The position numbers and the translations under genes are program-made. DNA of 64,000 bases from contig NZ_VLTK01000002.1 of the NCBI RefSeq assembly GCF_007558825.1, positions 310,001 to 374,000 on the forward strand, read 5' to 3'. The stretch comes from Brevibacterium aurantiacum. Lineage in GTDB: Bacteria > Actinomycetota > Actinomycetes > Actinomycetales > Brevibacteriaceae. The notes below the pieces were generated by a model, which saw nothing but the letters and a program-made list of their open reading frames with translations, was not told where the DNA came from and did no database searches. Below are positions 45,557-54,933 of the stretch, piece after piece. Numbering within the stretch: the stretch's first letter is position 1; every line of letters begins with the position of its first letter.

Positions 45557-46318
45557 GTGGCGCGACCGGTGAGCCTGCTCTACCGTCTCTATGAGCGGCG
45601 GCTCCTGCGCGAGCTGGACAAATCTGTACCCGTGCCCAGGCACGTCGGTGTCATCACTGACGGCAACAGGCGCTGGGCGAAGGAATTCGGTGCCACCACC
45701 GCCGACGGGCACCGGGCCGGAGCAGAGAAGATCGTCGAGTTCCTCGGCTGGTGCGACGAGATCGACGTCGATATCGTCACTCTCTACGTCCTGTCCAAGG
45801 AGAACCTCGCCAGATCTGCCGAGGAGGTCGAGGTCCTCATCGAGATCATCTCCGATCTGGTTGAGAAGATCGCGGCACTCAAGGGCGTGCGTGTGCAGTT
45901 GGTCGGGGACCTGGAGATCCTGCCACCTGGCCTGCGGGCACGTTTGGAAGCGGCCACATCGACGGGGGACTGCCAGATGCGCGTCAACGTCGCCGTCGGC
46001 TACGGAGGACGGCAGGAGATCGTCAACGCGGTGAAGTCGCTGCTGCGTCTGCGCACGGATGAGGGCACAGACCTGGAGACGATCATCTCCGAACTCTCCC
46101 CGCAGCAGATCAGCGAACATCTCTACACCAAGGGTCAGCCGGACCCTGACCTCATCATCCGTTCCTCCGGTGAGCAGCGCCTGTCCGGGTTCCTCATGTG
46201 GCAGAGCGCCTACTCGGAGTTCTATTTCTGCGAAGCGTACTGGCCCGACTTCCGTCGCACCGACTTCCTACGTGCGGTCCGGGACTACGGACTGCGCCAG
46301 CGGCGCTTCGGAAAATAG
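45557..46318 (+). CDS. uppS: Short-chain (Z)-isoprenyl diphosphate synthase (UppS family)
   Basis: 253 residues from GTG 45557 (AGAGGA four bases upstream). Catalytic Asp35 in GVITDGNRRWAKEFG; C-terminal signatures PDPDLIIRSSGEQRLSGF and YSEFYFCEAYWPDF. Position after hemolysin III matches Rv1086, the Z,E-farnesyl diphosphate synthase that makes the starter unit for decaprenyl phosphate, so a short-chain product is more likely than C55; length specificity is inference from synteny. Confidence 0.92.
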   Translation: MARPVSLLYRLYERRLLRELDKSVPVPRHVGVITDGNRRWAKEFGATTADGHRAGAEKIVEFLGWCDEIDVDIVTLYVLSKENLARSAEEVEVLIEIISDLVEKIAALKGVRVQLVGDLEILPPGLRARLEAATSTGDCQMRVNVAVGYGGRQEIVNAVKSLLRLRTDEGTDLETIISELSPQQISEHLYTKGQPDPDLIIRSSGEQRLSGFLMWQSAYSEFYFCEAYWPDFRRTDFLRAVRDYGLRQRRFGK

Positions 46319-46496
46319 GTCTCGGGCACACCTCGGTTCATGCGAAGTTCACGCCCACGACTCTCCCGAACACGCGTGCCGTCACTCAGTCGGCATCGGT
46401 TCGGGGATAGGTTGGCAGTAGTTGGTCGACACCAACCCGAGATCAGGGGGATGTCAAGACTCGGATCTCGGCGGTACTCACGCCACAGGGGTCCTC

Positions 46497-47804
46497 ATGA
46501 CCGCACATATCCACACTTACGTTCTCGACACTTCGGTGCTGCTCTCAGATCCGGGGGCACTGTTGAGATTCGCAGAGCACCATCTCGTCATTCCGCTTGT
46601 CGTCGTCTCCGAGCTCGAAGCCAAACGCAATCATCCGGAACTCGGTTTCACTGCTCGCAAAGCACTGCACATCCTCGATGACTTCCGATCCGAGTTCGAC
46701 CGGCTCGATGAGCCGATCCCCGTCGGTGAAGCCGGCGGCACATTGCGGGTCGAACTCAATCATGTCGATGCATCGACGATGCCGATCGGCTTCGATCGTT
46801 CGGAGAACGACACTCGTATCCTCGCCGTGGCCCGAAATCTGGCCGCTGAAGGCCAGGACGTCATCGTGGTCACGAAGGACGTTCCGATGCGTGTGAAGGC
46901 CTCGGCCCTCGGGCTTCACGCCGAGGAGTATCTGGCGGAGCTGGCCACCGACTCCGGGTTCACGGGGATGAGTGAACTGTCGCTGGACGAGGCCGAGATG
47001 TCGCAGTTCTACGAAGAGGGGTGGACCACCACCCAAGCGGTCTCCGATGAGGTCGTCAACACCGGCGTCGTCATCACCTCACCTCGTGGCTCCGCACTCG
47101 GTCGTGTCCGCTCGGGCAAGCGGGTGTCGCTGGTTCGCGGTGATCGTGACATCTTCGGTGTCCATGGCCGCTCCGCCGAGCAGCGAGTAGCCATCGACAT
47201 GCTCCTCGACGATGCGCTGGGAATCGTATCCTTGGGAGGTCGAGCCGGAACGGGGAAGTCCGCACTCGCGCTCATGGCGGGCCTGCAGAAGGTGCTCGAG
47301 GAGAACAGACATTCGAAGATCATGGTCTTCCGCCCGATCTATGCCGTAGGCGGCCAGAGCCTCGGGTTCCTGCCCGGCAGCGAGGGCGAGAAGATGAACC
47401 CGTGGGCAGAAGCGGTCTTCGACACGCTCGGAGCTCTGGTCAGTAAGAACGTCATCGAAGAGGTGATGAACCGTGACTTGCTCGAAGTTCTGCCGCTCAC
47501 CCACATCAGGGGCCGGTCCCTGCATGATGCGTTCGTCATCGTCGACGAGGCACAGTCGCTGGAACGCAACGTGCTGCTGACTGTGCTCTCTCGCATCGGC
47601 ATGAATTCGAAGGTGGTGCTGACCCACGACGTGGCTCAGCGAGACAATCTTCGAGTGGGTCGACATGACGGCGTCGCGGCGGTGATCGAGAAACTCAAGG
47701 GCCATGACCTCTTCGCCCATGTCACCTTGACCAGGTCGGAGCGCTCCGAGATCGCAGCCCTGGTCACCGATGTGCTCGAGGAGTTCGATCCCTTCCGCTC
47801 CTAG
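46497..47804 (+). CDS. phoH2: PhoH2: PIN-domain plus PhoH-ATPase fusion
   Basis: 435 residues from ATG 46497 (AGGGG upstream). An N-terminal PIN ribonuclease domain ([18 protein letters not shown] with Asp11; later acidic residues in [11 protein letters not shown]) is joined to a PhoH-type P-loop domain with Walker [14 protein letters not shown] (Lys254), [12 protein letters not shown] and Walker [12 protein letters not shown]. Such fusions are RNA helicase/RNases; in mycobacteria the gene is Rv1095, at the same relative place. Confidence 0.94.
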   Translation: MTAHIHTYVLDTSVLLSDPGALLRFAEHHLVIPLVVVSELEAKRNHPELGFTARKALHILDDFRSEFDRLDEPIPVGEAGGTLRVELNHVDASTMPIGFDRSENDTRILAVARNLAAEGQDVIVVTKDVPMRVKASALGLHAEEYLAELATDSGFTGMSELSLDEAEMSQFYEEGWTTTQAVSDEVVNTGVVITSPRGSALGRVRSGKRVSLVRGDRDIFGVHGRSAEQRVAIDMLLDDALGIVSLGGRAGTGKSALALMAGLQKVLEENRHSKIMVFRPIYAVGGQSLGFLPGSEGEKMNPWAEAVFDTLGALVSKNVIEEVMNRDLLEVLPLTHIRGRSLHDAFVIVDEAQSLERNVLLTVLSRIGMNSKVVLTHDVAQRDNLRVGRHDGVAAVIEKLKGHDLFAHVTLTRSERSEIAALVTDVLEEFDPFRS

Positions 47805-47825
47805 TCTGCGCAGCACGCACCGGCG

Positions 47826-47881
47826 ACTCGATAGCCGACGGCGGCGTCGATAGCTGACTTCAGCGTCGATAGGCGACCGTG
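47826..47881. repeat. Three degenerate 19-bp repeats (TCGATAG core)
   Basis: TCGATAG occurs at 47828, 47847 and 47866, spaced exactly 19 bp, in the non-coding stretch after phoH2. The surrounding bases are only partly conserved. Confidence 0.55.
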
Positions 47882-47949
47882 GCCTTGAAGGGCGAGTTCA
47901 GGGAGTCTGCTCTCGACGCCGCGGTGTGCGCTCGGTGAGGTGAATGCGA

Positions 47950-47993
47950 GGGGCCGGTTGCCAGGAGAATGTGATGTCCTGGCAACCGGCCCC
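47950..47993. terminator. Bidirectional terminator between phoH2 and fumC
   Basis: 17-bp perfect arms (47950-47966, 47977-47993) with a ten-base loop, GC-rich at the base (GGGGCCGG). Confidence 0.88.
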
Positions 47994-48037
47994 TGTGCTG
48001 TGAGACTTATCTGCTGTGTGGCCTACTTGCAGTCTGA

Positions 48038-48097
48038 GTGACTTACTTGTAGTCACCGATCATCGTGGTGACTTACTTGTAGTCGCCGATCATCGTG
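48038..48097 (-). repeat. Tandem 30-bp duplication of the 3' end of fumC
   Basis: Unit 48068-48097 encodes the last codons of fumC including its stop ([12 protein letters not shown]). Unit 48038-48067, directly after the stop, is a copy with one mismatch. The duplication extends past the coding region without altering the protein. Confidence 0.9.
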
Positions 48098-49476
48098 GTG
48101 ACATCGAGTGCGCTGTCGAGGTCAGCCTCGGTGATGGAGCCGTCGGAGACGAAGCCGAGATCCATGGTGGCTTCCTTGACGGTCATCTTGTTGGCCACGG
48201 CGTGCTTGGCGATCTTCGCCGCCGATTCGTAGCCGATGACCTTGTTCAGCGGAGTCACGATGGAGGGGCTCGCCTCGGCGAGGAAGCGGGCGCGCTCCTC
48301 ATTGGCCTGGAGCCCGTCGATCATCTTCTCGGCCATCACGGTCGAGGAGTTCGCGAGCAGTCGAATGGATTCGAGCAGATTCGACGCCATGACAGGAATG
48401 CCGACGTTGAGCTCGAAGGCGCCGTTTGTCGACGACAGCGCAACAGTGGTGTCGTTGCCGATGACCTGGGCCGCGACCTGGATCGTGGCTTCGCAGATGA
48501 CCGGGTTGACCTTGCCTGGCATGATCGAGGAACCGGGCTGCAGGTCGGGGATGGCGATCTCGCCGAGGCCGGTGTTCGGTCCCGATCCCATCCACCGCAG
48601 ATCGTTGCAGATCTTCATATAGCCGTAGGCGATCGTACGCAGCTGACCCGAGGCTTCGATGAGTCCGTCGCGGTTGGCCTGAGCCTCGAAGTGGTTGCGT
48701 GCTTCCGTGATGGGAAGCCCGGTCTCTTCGGCGAGGATCTCGACGACGCGTGCGGAGAATCCGGCAGGGGTGTTGATGCCGGTGCCGACGGCAGTTCCGC
48801 CCTGTGGGACCTCAGCGACGCGGGGCAATGACGCCTCGATGCGCTCGATTCCGTAGCGGACCTGGGCAGCATAGCCGCCGAATTCCTGCCCCAGCGTCAC
48901 CGGGGTGGCATCCATGAGGTGGGTGCGGCCCGACTTGACGATCTGGGCGAATTCCTTCGCCTTCTTCTCCAGTGAGGTCGCCAAGGTCTCCATGGCCGGG
49001 ACCAGCGTATTGACCAGTGCCTTGGTCACGGCGACGTGCACGGAGGTGGGGAACACGTCGTTTGAGGACTGCGATGCGTTGACGTGGTCATTGGGATGAA
49101 CGTCGATGTCCTGGGATTCGAGGGCCTTCGTCGCCAGGGAGGCAAGAACCTCGTTGGTGTTCATGTTCGACGATGTTCCCGAACCTGTCTGGAACACGTC
49201 GATGGGGAAGTGGGCGTCGTATTCGCCGGAGATGACCGCCTCGGCGGCCTTTTGGATGGCTCCGGCCCGGTCAGCATCGAGGACTCCGAGTTCCAGGTTG
49301 GCCTTCGCAGCTGCCTTCTTCACCTGGGCCAAAGCGGCGATGTGCGCCGATTCCAGGGTCTTGCCGGAGATCGGGAAGTTCTGCACGGCGCGCTGTGTCT
49401 GCGCGCTGTACAGGGCATCTTTGGGTACTTTCACTTCTCCCATGGTGTCGTGTTCGATGCGAAATTCTTCGCTCAT
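48073..49476 (-). CDS. fumC: Class II fumarate hydratase
   Basis: 467 residues from ATG 49476 (AGGA six bases upstream). Interconverts fumarate and malate in the TCA cycle. Signatures: [15 protein letters not shown] near 100, [11 protein letters not shown], and the mobile catalytic loop [11 protein letters not shown]. Soluble homotetramer expected. It is the third gene of a leftward run glpX-beta-carbonic anhydrase-fumC. The final ten codons are duplicated just beyond the stop. Confidence 0.97.
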   Translation of the reverse strand: MSEEFRIEHDTMGEVKVPKDALYSAQTQRAVQNFPISGKTLESAHIAALAQVKKAAAKANLELGVLDADRAGAIQKAAEAVISGEYDAHFPIDVFQTGSGTSSNMNTNEVLASLATKALESQDIDVHPNDHVNASQSSNDVFPTSVHVAVTKALVNTLVPAMETLATSLEKKAKEFAQIVKSGRTHLMDATPVTLGQEFGGYAAQVRYGIERIEASLPRVAEVPQGGTAVGTGINTPAGFSARVVEILAEETGLPITEARNHFEAQANRDGLIEASGQLRTIAYGYMKICNDLRWMGSGPNTGLGEIAIPDLQPGSSIMPGKVNPVICEATIQVAAQVIGNDTTVALSSTNGAFELNVGIPVMASNLLESIRLLANSSTVMAEKMIDGLQANEERARFLAEASPSIVTPLNKVIGYESAAKIAKHAVANKMTVKEATMDLGFVSDGSITEADLDSALDVTTMIGDYK

Positions 49477-49543
49477 AGTTGTCCTTTCCGACAAGGTGTC
49501 TGGGCTGTTAGTCATTGTTCATCGGCCGCAGATGCGGCCGTGG

Positions 49544-50170
49544 TCAAGCGAAGCGGGTCGAGACCGCGTCTTCGTCACCGCCGTGCTGCGCGACGACCGT
49601 TGTGCGGCCGTCATGCAGCTGGTAAGTCAGGCCGACGATGATGAGGCGACCTTCTTCGACTGCGCGGGAGATGATTGCCGAGAGCTGCATGATCTTCTCC
49701 ACCGTGTCCATGGTGTTCTGCGCGACCGTCTCATTGACGGTTGTGCGGTTGTTCTTGCGAGCTCTGGCCACAGTAGGGAGGATCCGGGCCACGACGTCGG
49801 AGATGAACCCGGGGGGAGTCTCTCCGGTGTCGTAGGAGTTGTACGCCGCCGTCACCGCGCCGCAATTGTCGTGACCGAGCACGACAAGTAGGGGAGTGCC
49901 GAGAATCTCGACCCCATACTCGAGGGAGCCGAGGGTCACGGGATCGACGACCTGTCCGGCATTGCGCACGACGAACATGTCGCCGAGGCCGACGTCGAAG
50001 ATCATCTCCGCTGCGACTCGAGAATCCGAACAGCCGAAGAGGGTGACGAAAGGCATCTGGTTGTTCGACAGTGCCTCACGCCGCGCGGTGTCCTGATTGG
50101 GGTGCTGCGGGACATCATCGACGAAGCGATGGTTGCCTTCGAGCAGACGTTTCCAAGCCTCGTTCGGCAT
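49544..50170 (-). CDS. Beta-class carbonic anhydrase
   Basis: 208 residues from ATG 50170 (AGGA about nine bases upstream). Zinc ligands Cys47 and Asp49-Arg51 dyad in FGCSDSR, and His100/Cys103 in GHDNCGA. Supplies bicarbonate for carboxylases such as acyl-CoA carboxylase, and is located between glpX and fumC. A gamma-class anhydrase is encoded elsewhere in the window. Confidence 0.94.
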   Translation of the reverse strand: MPNEAWKRLLEGNHRFVDDVPQHPNQDTARREALSNNQMPFVTLFGCSDSRVAAEMIFDVGLGDMFVVRNAGQVVDPVTLGSLEYGVEILGTPLLVVLGHDNCGAVTAAYNSYDTGETPPGFISDVVARILPTVARARKNNRTTVNETVAQNTMDTVEKIMQLSAIISRAVEEGRLIIVGLTYQLHDGRTTVVAQHGGDEDAVSTRFA

Positions 50171-50262
50171 CAGAGAGATCCTCACTTCCGGTTGTCAGGC
50201 CAGGGATCGAATCGGTGGTGTCCGAATTCGACAGTGACCGTGGTGGATATCAAGGGGTGGGC

Positions 50263-51387
50263 TCAGATGAGTCCTCGGCGGGCTGCCTCCTCGGCGGCCT
50301 CCACGTACGAGTGGGTCTTCGCTGCTTGATGCTCGGCGAAGACCGAACGCACGGTTCCCGACTTCGAGCGCATGACCAGCGAGTGAGTGGTGACGTGTCC
50401 GCCGTCGAACTTCACACCGTCGAGCAGGTCGCCGTTGGTGATGCCTGTGGCCACGAAGTAACTGTTGTCACCGGTGACGAGGTCATCGGTGTTGAGTACC
50501 TTGTCGACGTCGAGCCCGGCTGCAGCCGCAGCCTCACGCTCGGAATCGTCCTGTGGCCACAGACGGCCCTGGATGACTCCGCCCAGTGCCTTGATTGCGC
50601 AGGCGGTGATGATGCCCTCGGGGGTGCCGCCGATTCCCATCAGCATGTCGACACCGGTACCGGGACGGCAGGCGGCGATTGCACCGGCGACATCACCATC
50701 GGTGATGAGCTGGATGCGTGCCCCTGCGGCTCGGATCTCGTCGATCATCGTCTGGTGGCGCGGACGATCGAGGATCATCACGGTCACAGAAGCTGGATCA
50801 TTCGTGCCTTTGCCCTTGGCGACGCGGCGGATGTTCTCTGCCACAGGCAGGCGCAGGTCGACGGCATCGGCGGCAGCAGGGCCGGTGACGAGCTTCTCCA
50901 TGTAGAAGACAGCCGACGGGTCGTACATGGCGCCGTCTTCGGTGACTGCCATGACCGAAATGGCGTTGGGCATCCCCAGCGCGGTCAGACGGGTGCCGTC
51001 GATCGGATCGACGGCCACATCGCAGTGGGGGCCTCCGCCGTCGCCGACCTGCTCACCGTTGAAGAGCATCGGCGCTTCGTCCTTCTCGCCTTCTCCGATG
51101 ACGACTCGTCCGGCCATGCGGACGGTCGAGATTACGTTGCGCATTGCGGCGACAGCGGCACCGTCGGCAGCGATCTTGTCGCCGCGGCCCACCCAAGGAG
51201 CGGCTGCAATAGCGGCGGCCTCGGTGACTCTGACGAGCTCGAGGGCGAGGTTGCGGTCGGGAGCGTCGGCTCCGACCTGAGCTTTCTGGGACCAGGCATC
51301 CGTCACAGCGACGGGAGGAGCCTCGGCATCCACTCGGCCTCGGTCATGATGAGATTTCACGTCAGCAGATTCATTGGAGTCACTCAT
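50263..51387 (-). CDS. glpX: Class II fructose-1,6-bisphosphatase GlpX
   Basis: 374 residues from ATG 51387; the open frame runs further upstream. Motifs [19 protein letters not shown] and VDPIDGTR bind Mg and substrate, and [18 protein letters not shown] lies near 270. Gluconeogenic enzyme, the only FBPase type in many actinobacteria. Corresponds to Rv1099c, beside fum. It is divergent from the DUF4245 gene. Confidence 0.96.
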   Translation of the reverse strand: MSDSNESADVKSHHDRGRVDAEAPPVAVTDAWSQKAQVGADAPDRNLALELVRVTEAAAIAAAPWVGRGDKIAADGAAVAAMRNVISTVRMAGRVVIGEGEKDEAPMLFNGEQVGDGGGPHCDVAVDPIDGTRLTALGMPNAISVMAVTEDGAMYDPSAVFYMEKLVTGPAAADAVDLRLPVAENIRRVAKGKGTNDPASVTVMILDRPRHQTMIDEIRAAGARIQLITDGDVAGAIAACRPGTGVDMLMGIGGTPEGIITACAIKALGGVIQGRLWPQDDSEREAAAAAGLDVDKVLNTDDLVTGDNSYFVATGITNGDLLDGVKFDGGHVTTHSLVMRSKSGTVRSVFAEHQAAKTHSYVEAAEEAARRGLI

Positions 51388-51596
51388 AGGTCCAATTGTG
51401 CCACCCCACACGTTCGGCGCCGACATCGGGACGATTTCGCGCCGCTACTGTGGCCACCATCATGAAAGCCCACCCAGGATTGGCCCTTGGAGCCTTCCCC
51501 GAGGACAATGGCGATGTGAACGCCCAATCTGATACCAACACTGTGGGAACGCAGGCGCCCGTGACACGCACGGATGCCGGTCCCGAGGGAGTGCCA

Positions 51597-52166
51597 ATGG
51601 CTGACGAGTCCGGAGTGATGCTCCCGGGGTCCAGGGAAGAGATGCGCTTCCTTCGGAAGAACTCGAACTGGGTCAATATGATCATTGCGATCTTCGCCTG
51701 CCTGGCCGTCGTCGCAGTGGTTCTGCTGATCGCCCCGCAGCCGCAAGTCGACTCCCAGCGTGTGGTTGACTACCAGACGATTGCGGAGCAGTCCCAGGAC
51801 AGCGCCGACTTCGATCTCATCGTGCCGGAAATCCCGAGCGGGTGGACATCGAACGAGGCGAACTTGGACCGTGTGGGCGAATCCGACCACACGTCCTGGT
51901 ATATGTCCTTCGTCGGAACTGAGCGGCAATGGGTGAGCATTGAGCAGGCCAAGGCCAGCGAGAGCTGGGCCGAGAACCAGGTCGATGATGCGATTGCCGC
52001 TGAGACGGTGACCGTCGGCGGCTCTGACTTTCAAATCTATCGGACCGAGGATGCCAAGGAGCATTGGGTCACAGGCAAGGGCGACACCTTCGTCGTCATC
52101 ACCGCAATCGCGAGGCCCGACACCATCGATGCCTTCGCGAAGCAGGTCGCCGAACAGCTGAAGTGA
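51597..52166 (+). CDS. DUF4245 domain-containing membrane protein
   Basis: 189 residues from ATG 51597, which has GGGAG five bases upstream. In-frame alternatives are ATG 51462 and GTG 51516, but codon bias upstream of 51597 is weaker. One transmembrane helix (NMIIAIFACLAVVAVVLLIA, about 25-45), then an extracytoplasmic domain with VPEIPSGWTSNEANLD and VTGKGDTFVVITAIA, the DUF4245 pattern. Corresponds to Rv1100 beside glpX. The function is unknown. Confidence 0.82.
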   Translation: MADESGVMLPGSREEMRFLRKNSNWVNMIIAIFACLAVVAVVLLIAPQPQVDSQRVVDYQTIAEQSQDSADFDLIVPEIPSGWTSNEANLDRVGESDHTSWYMSFVGTERQWVSIEQAKASESWAENQVDDAIAAETVTVGGSDFQIYRTEDAKEHWVTGKGDTFVVITAIARPDTIDAFAKQVAEQLK

Positions 52167-52226
52167 TCAGATCGTCGATCAGCTCACTTCGGACTCACAT
52201 CGGAGCTGATGCGTCTCTTCCTGTTC

Positions 52227-52742
52227 TCAGGAGGTCGGCTCGGTCAGCCCATGCCCGGTCTCAAGGACGGTCTTGAGACCGCTGAGGACCATCATCCAAC
52301 CAGGACCTGAGACCTGCTCCGCTGTTCTAGGCGAAGCGCCTAAGTGGTCATGGATCACGGTGAGCAGAGAGACTGAGTCATCGTGACGACGGATCTCCCA
52401 GGTCACCCTGCTTGTCGGTTCCGCCGCGAGTTCGGTGTCATAGAGTGATCGCCACCCGACGACGAGTCGGAACGGTCGATCGGATTCGATAACCGTTTCA
52501 TCACCCCACAGGGACTCACCGTCGGGGGAGAGGTATCGAAATGGCGATCCCGACTCTGCGGTGGTCTCCACTCGAGAGCCGTAGAAGTATTTTGCCGAGA
52601 ACTCCGGCTGGATGATTGCATTCCAGATCTCTTCGGGTGTCGCCCTGATGAAGATCTGATAGACCTGGTCTGTCGTCGACTCAGGCTTCTGTTTCGTCGG
52701 GGGTGTCTGGTCCTGCTGTGGGGGCTGTGACGTCGGTGCCAT
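52227..52742 (-). CDS. SRPBCC/AHSA1-domain protein
   Basis: 171 residues. After a Pro/Gln-rich start the AHSA1/START-like domain begins (QVYQIFIRATPEEIWNAIIQ) and continues to SGLKTVLETG. Such small proteins are commonly encoded in an operon with an ArsR repressor, as here, where the reading frames overlap by 62 bases. Ligand unknown. Confidence 0.85.
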   Translation of the reverse strand: MAPTSQPPQQDQTPPTKQKPESTTDQVYQIFIRATPEEIWNAIIQPEFSAKYFYGSRVETTAESGSPFRYLSPDGESLWGDETVIESDRPFRLVVGWRSLYDTELAAEPTSRVTWEIRRHDDSVSLLTVIHDHLGASPRTAEQVSGPGWMMVLSGLKTVLETGHGLTEPTS

Positions 52743-53058
52743 GATCGTGTGACTCCAAATCTTCTGCCAGGCTGATCAGCGCAGAGATCGGTGCCTCTGC
52801 ATATCTACTCATCCAACGATCATGGATCTGCCGGATCGGCACAGGGTTGAGAAAATGCAGCTTCTCGCGACCCTGTCTGCGAGTGGCAAGTAGGTTCGCC
52901 TCCTCAAGGATCCTGAGGTGCTTCGCGATTCCGAACCTGCTCATCGGCATGTCAGCTTCGAGCTGGGTGATCGATTGACCGTTGTGGTCGAACAATCGGT
53001 CAAGCAGCCGTCGACGTGTCGGGTCGGCAAGTGCTTTGAAAACTGTGTCCGAATCCAC
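52681..53058 (-). CDS. ArsR-family transcription regulator
   Basis: 125 residues from GTG 53058. Start chosen because VDSDTVFKALADPTRRRLLD is the classic family N-terminus; a longer frame to 53094 runs through an operator-like palindrome. Winged HTH ITQLEADMPMSRFGIAKHLRIL and EANLLATRRQGREKLHFLNP. No metal-binding Cys motif is present, so it probably senses something other than arsenite or zinc. It is coupled to the AHSA1 gene. Confidence 0.87.
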   Translation of the reverse strand: MDSDTVFKALADPTRRRLLDRLFDHNGQSITQLEADMPMSRFGIAKHLRILEEANLLATRRQGREKLHFLNPVPIRQIHDRWMSRYAEAPISALISLAEDLESHDHGTDVTAPTAGPDTPDETEA

Positions 53059-53071
53059 GCCAGCAGAATAA

Positions 53072-53087
53072 GAGACTAAATAGTCTC
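53072..53087. promoter_or_regulatory. ArsR operator candidate GAGACTA-AA-TAGTCTC
   Basis: A 7-2-7 perfect inverted repeat that ends 14 bases before the GTG start of the ArsR gene. The placement fits autorepression. Confidence 0.65.
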
Positions 53088-53114
53088 GCGTCAATGGTCT
53101 ATCGGCCAGCAGGT

Positions 53115-53144
53115 GCCTGCGTTGTGCCCACGGGCAACGCAGGC
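53115..53144 (-). terminator. Hairpin downstream of xseB
   Basis: GCCTGCGT and ACGCAGGC form the base of the stem, TGCCC and GGGCA the top, with a small bulge. It follows the xseB stop and precedes the ArsR promoter, so it probably insulates the two units. Confidence 0.55.
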
Positions 53145-53185
53145 CGCGGGTTCTCCAGCGTTGCGAAAATCAGAGGCCACCGATA

Positions 53186-53422
53186 TCAGTCGTCGTCGGC
53201 GGACTCTTCGCGCGCTTTGTCGAGGCGTTCGCGTGCTCCGTCGAGCCACGACTGGCAGCGGTCGGCCAGAGCCTCACCGCGCTCCCACAGGCTCAATGAC
53301 TCTTCGAGAGGCAGGTTTCCGGCTTCGAGGCGTTTGACGATTGTGACCAGTTCCTCACGCGCCTGCTCATAGCTGAGAGCGGCGACCCCGGGGCGATCCT
53401 GTGCTGGAGATGGTTCGGTCAT
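53186..53422 (-). CDS. xseB: Exodeoxyribonuclease VII small subunit
   Basis: 78 residues, the usual size. The core [20 protein letters not shown] and [20 protein letters not shown] helices that bind XseA are clear. It lies 47 bp after xseA in the same direction. An acidic tail EESADDD ends the protein. Confidence 0.95.
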   Translation of the reverse strand: MTEPSPAQDRPGVAALSYEQAREELVTIVKRLEAGNLPLEESLSLWERGEALADRCQSWLDGARERLDKAREESADDD

Positions 53423-53469
53423 GGTGTCCTCCGTGTGATGTGTCGAATGCGTTCAGTGCGTTGGGGCGT

Positions 53470-54765
53470 TCACTTGTTGTCGCGAGACTCGTCTGTGGCA
53501 GTCACATCGGCATCGAAGCGTCCGCGAGCCACCCGGACGTGGACTGATGTTCCGACGGATACCTCGGCGGATTCTCTGATGGCCTCACCGTTGTCATTCT
53601 GGACGACGGCATACCCGCGTTCCAGTGTGCGCAGGGGCGAGAGGGATTGGGCTTGCGAACGCAGGTGGTTGATCTCGTTCTGCCCTTGGAACATCAGACT
53701 GGTCGTTGCCTGCAGGCTGCGGCGGCGAATCGTACGAAGTTCGTCTTCACGAGCGGCCACCATAGTCTGCGGCTCGGCCAGAACCGGACGTGATCGGACT
53801 GCGGTGAGCATCTCCTGTTCCCGGTCGATGATCCGATTGACGGCGGCATCGAGCTCAGCCCGAGTGCGGAGCAGGTTCATCGCTTCCTCGGCTACATCCG
53901 GCACGATGCGTTTGGCGGCGTCGGTGGGAGTCGATGCTCTCATATCGGCAACCTCATCGAGGATCGGGCGGTCGGCCTCGTGGCCGATCGCCGACACGAC
54001 GGGGGTGTTCGCATCGGACACGGCCCGAACCAGGGCCTCGTTGGAGAACGGCAGCAGGTCCTCCATACTTCCGCCCCCGCGAGCGATGACGATGATGTCG
54101 ATCTGTGGGTCGGCATCGAGCTCGGCGAGATTCTTCATCACGCCCGGCACAGCGTCGGGGCCCTGGACAGCGCAATTGCGGATCTCGAACTCGGCGGCCG
54201 GCCAGCGCAGGGCGACGTTGCGAACGACGTCCTTCTGCGCATCGGAATCCCGGCCGGTGATGAGGCCGATCCGATTGGGCAGGAACGGCAGGCGTTTCTT
54301 CCGATTCGGATCGAACAGTCCCTCCGCACCGAGCTGCTTCTTCAGTCGCTCGAGCCGGGCCAGCAGCTCACCGAGGCCGACAGCCCGGATGTCGTTGGCT
54401 CGCATGGTCAGACGGCCGGTCTTAGTCCAAAAGTCTGCTTTGAGGTTGGCGACGACATGGCTGCCCTCAGACAGCGGAGCTCCGGTGCGGTCGAGCACGT
54501 TCTTCCAGATCTGGACCGGCAACGACATTTCGACGTCGTTATCACGCAGAGTCAGGTAGCTGGCCTTGCCTCGGTGATTGAGCTCGACAACCTGTCCCTC
54601 GATCCACACACTCGACATGCGATCGATATACGACTTCATCTTGCTTGAGAGCAGACTCAGGGGCCACGGGTTCTCCGCTGTCGTCTCGCCTGCCGTCGCA
54701 GCCAGTTCCTGAGCGTCGACTGTTTCGCCGAGGGTCCCGGGAGTGCCGGAAATTCGTTGCGCCAT
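53470..54765 (-). CDS. xseA: Exodeoxyribonuclease VII large subunit
   Basis: 431 residues; GGGGAG five bases before the ATG. N-terminal OB fold (VWIEGQVVELNHRGKASYLTL with about 50-130), then the catalytic region with LITGRDSDAQKDV, IIVIARGGGSMEDLLPFSNE and IGHEADRPILDEVADMRAST. Degrades single-stranded DNA in mismatch and lesion repair. It is divergent from ispH. Confidence 0.96.
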   Translation of the reverse strand: MAQRISGTPGTLGETVDAQELAATAGETTAENPWPLSLLSSKMKSYIDRMSSVWIEGQVVELNHRGKASYLTLRDNDVEMSLPVQIWKNVLDRTGAPLSEGSHVVANLKADFWTKTGRLTMRANDIRAVGLGELLARLERLKKQLGAEGLFDPNRKKRLPFLPNRIGLITGRDSDAQKDVVRNVALRWPAAEFEIRNCAVQGPDAVPGVMKNLAELDADPQIDIIVIARGGGSMEDLLPFSNEALVRAVSDANTPVVSAIGHEADRPILDEVADMRASTPTDAAKRIVPDVAEEAMNLLRTRAELDAAVNRIIDREQEMLTAVRSRPVLAEPQTMVAAREDELRTIRRRSLQATTSLMFQGQNEINHLRSQAQSLSPLRTLERGYAVVQNDNGEAIRESAEVSVGTSVHVRVARGRFDADVTATDESRDNK

Positions 54766-54933
54766 GTTGTCTCCCCTTCCAACCCACTACCCTAACGAAC
54801 GGTGGTGACATGACGAATCATCGCCGCGCTGGAACTCAGGCGGTCGGGGATGGAATCCAGATGGTGGGAGCGTGTGATGTGGATTGCTTCACCTTTGTAG
54901 CCGTTGTTCAGGTCCCCGGCCTAAACTTAAGTT

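Noticed and set aside
52179..52211. Terminator between DUF4245 and AHSA1 genes
   Set aside because: ATCAGCTC/GAGCTGAT gives only 8 bp with a 17-base loop; too weak to list.
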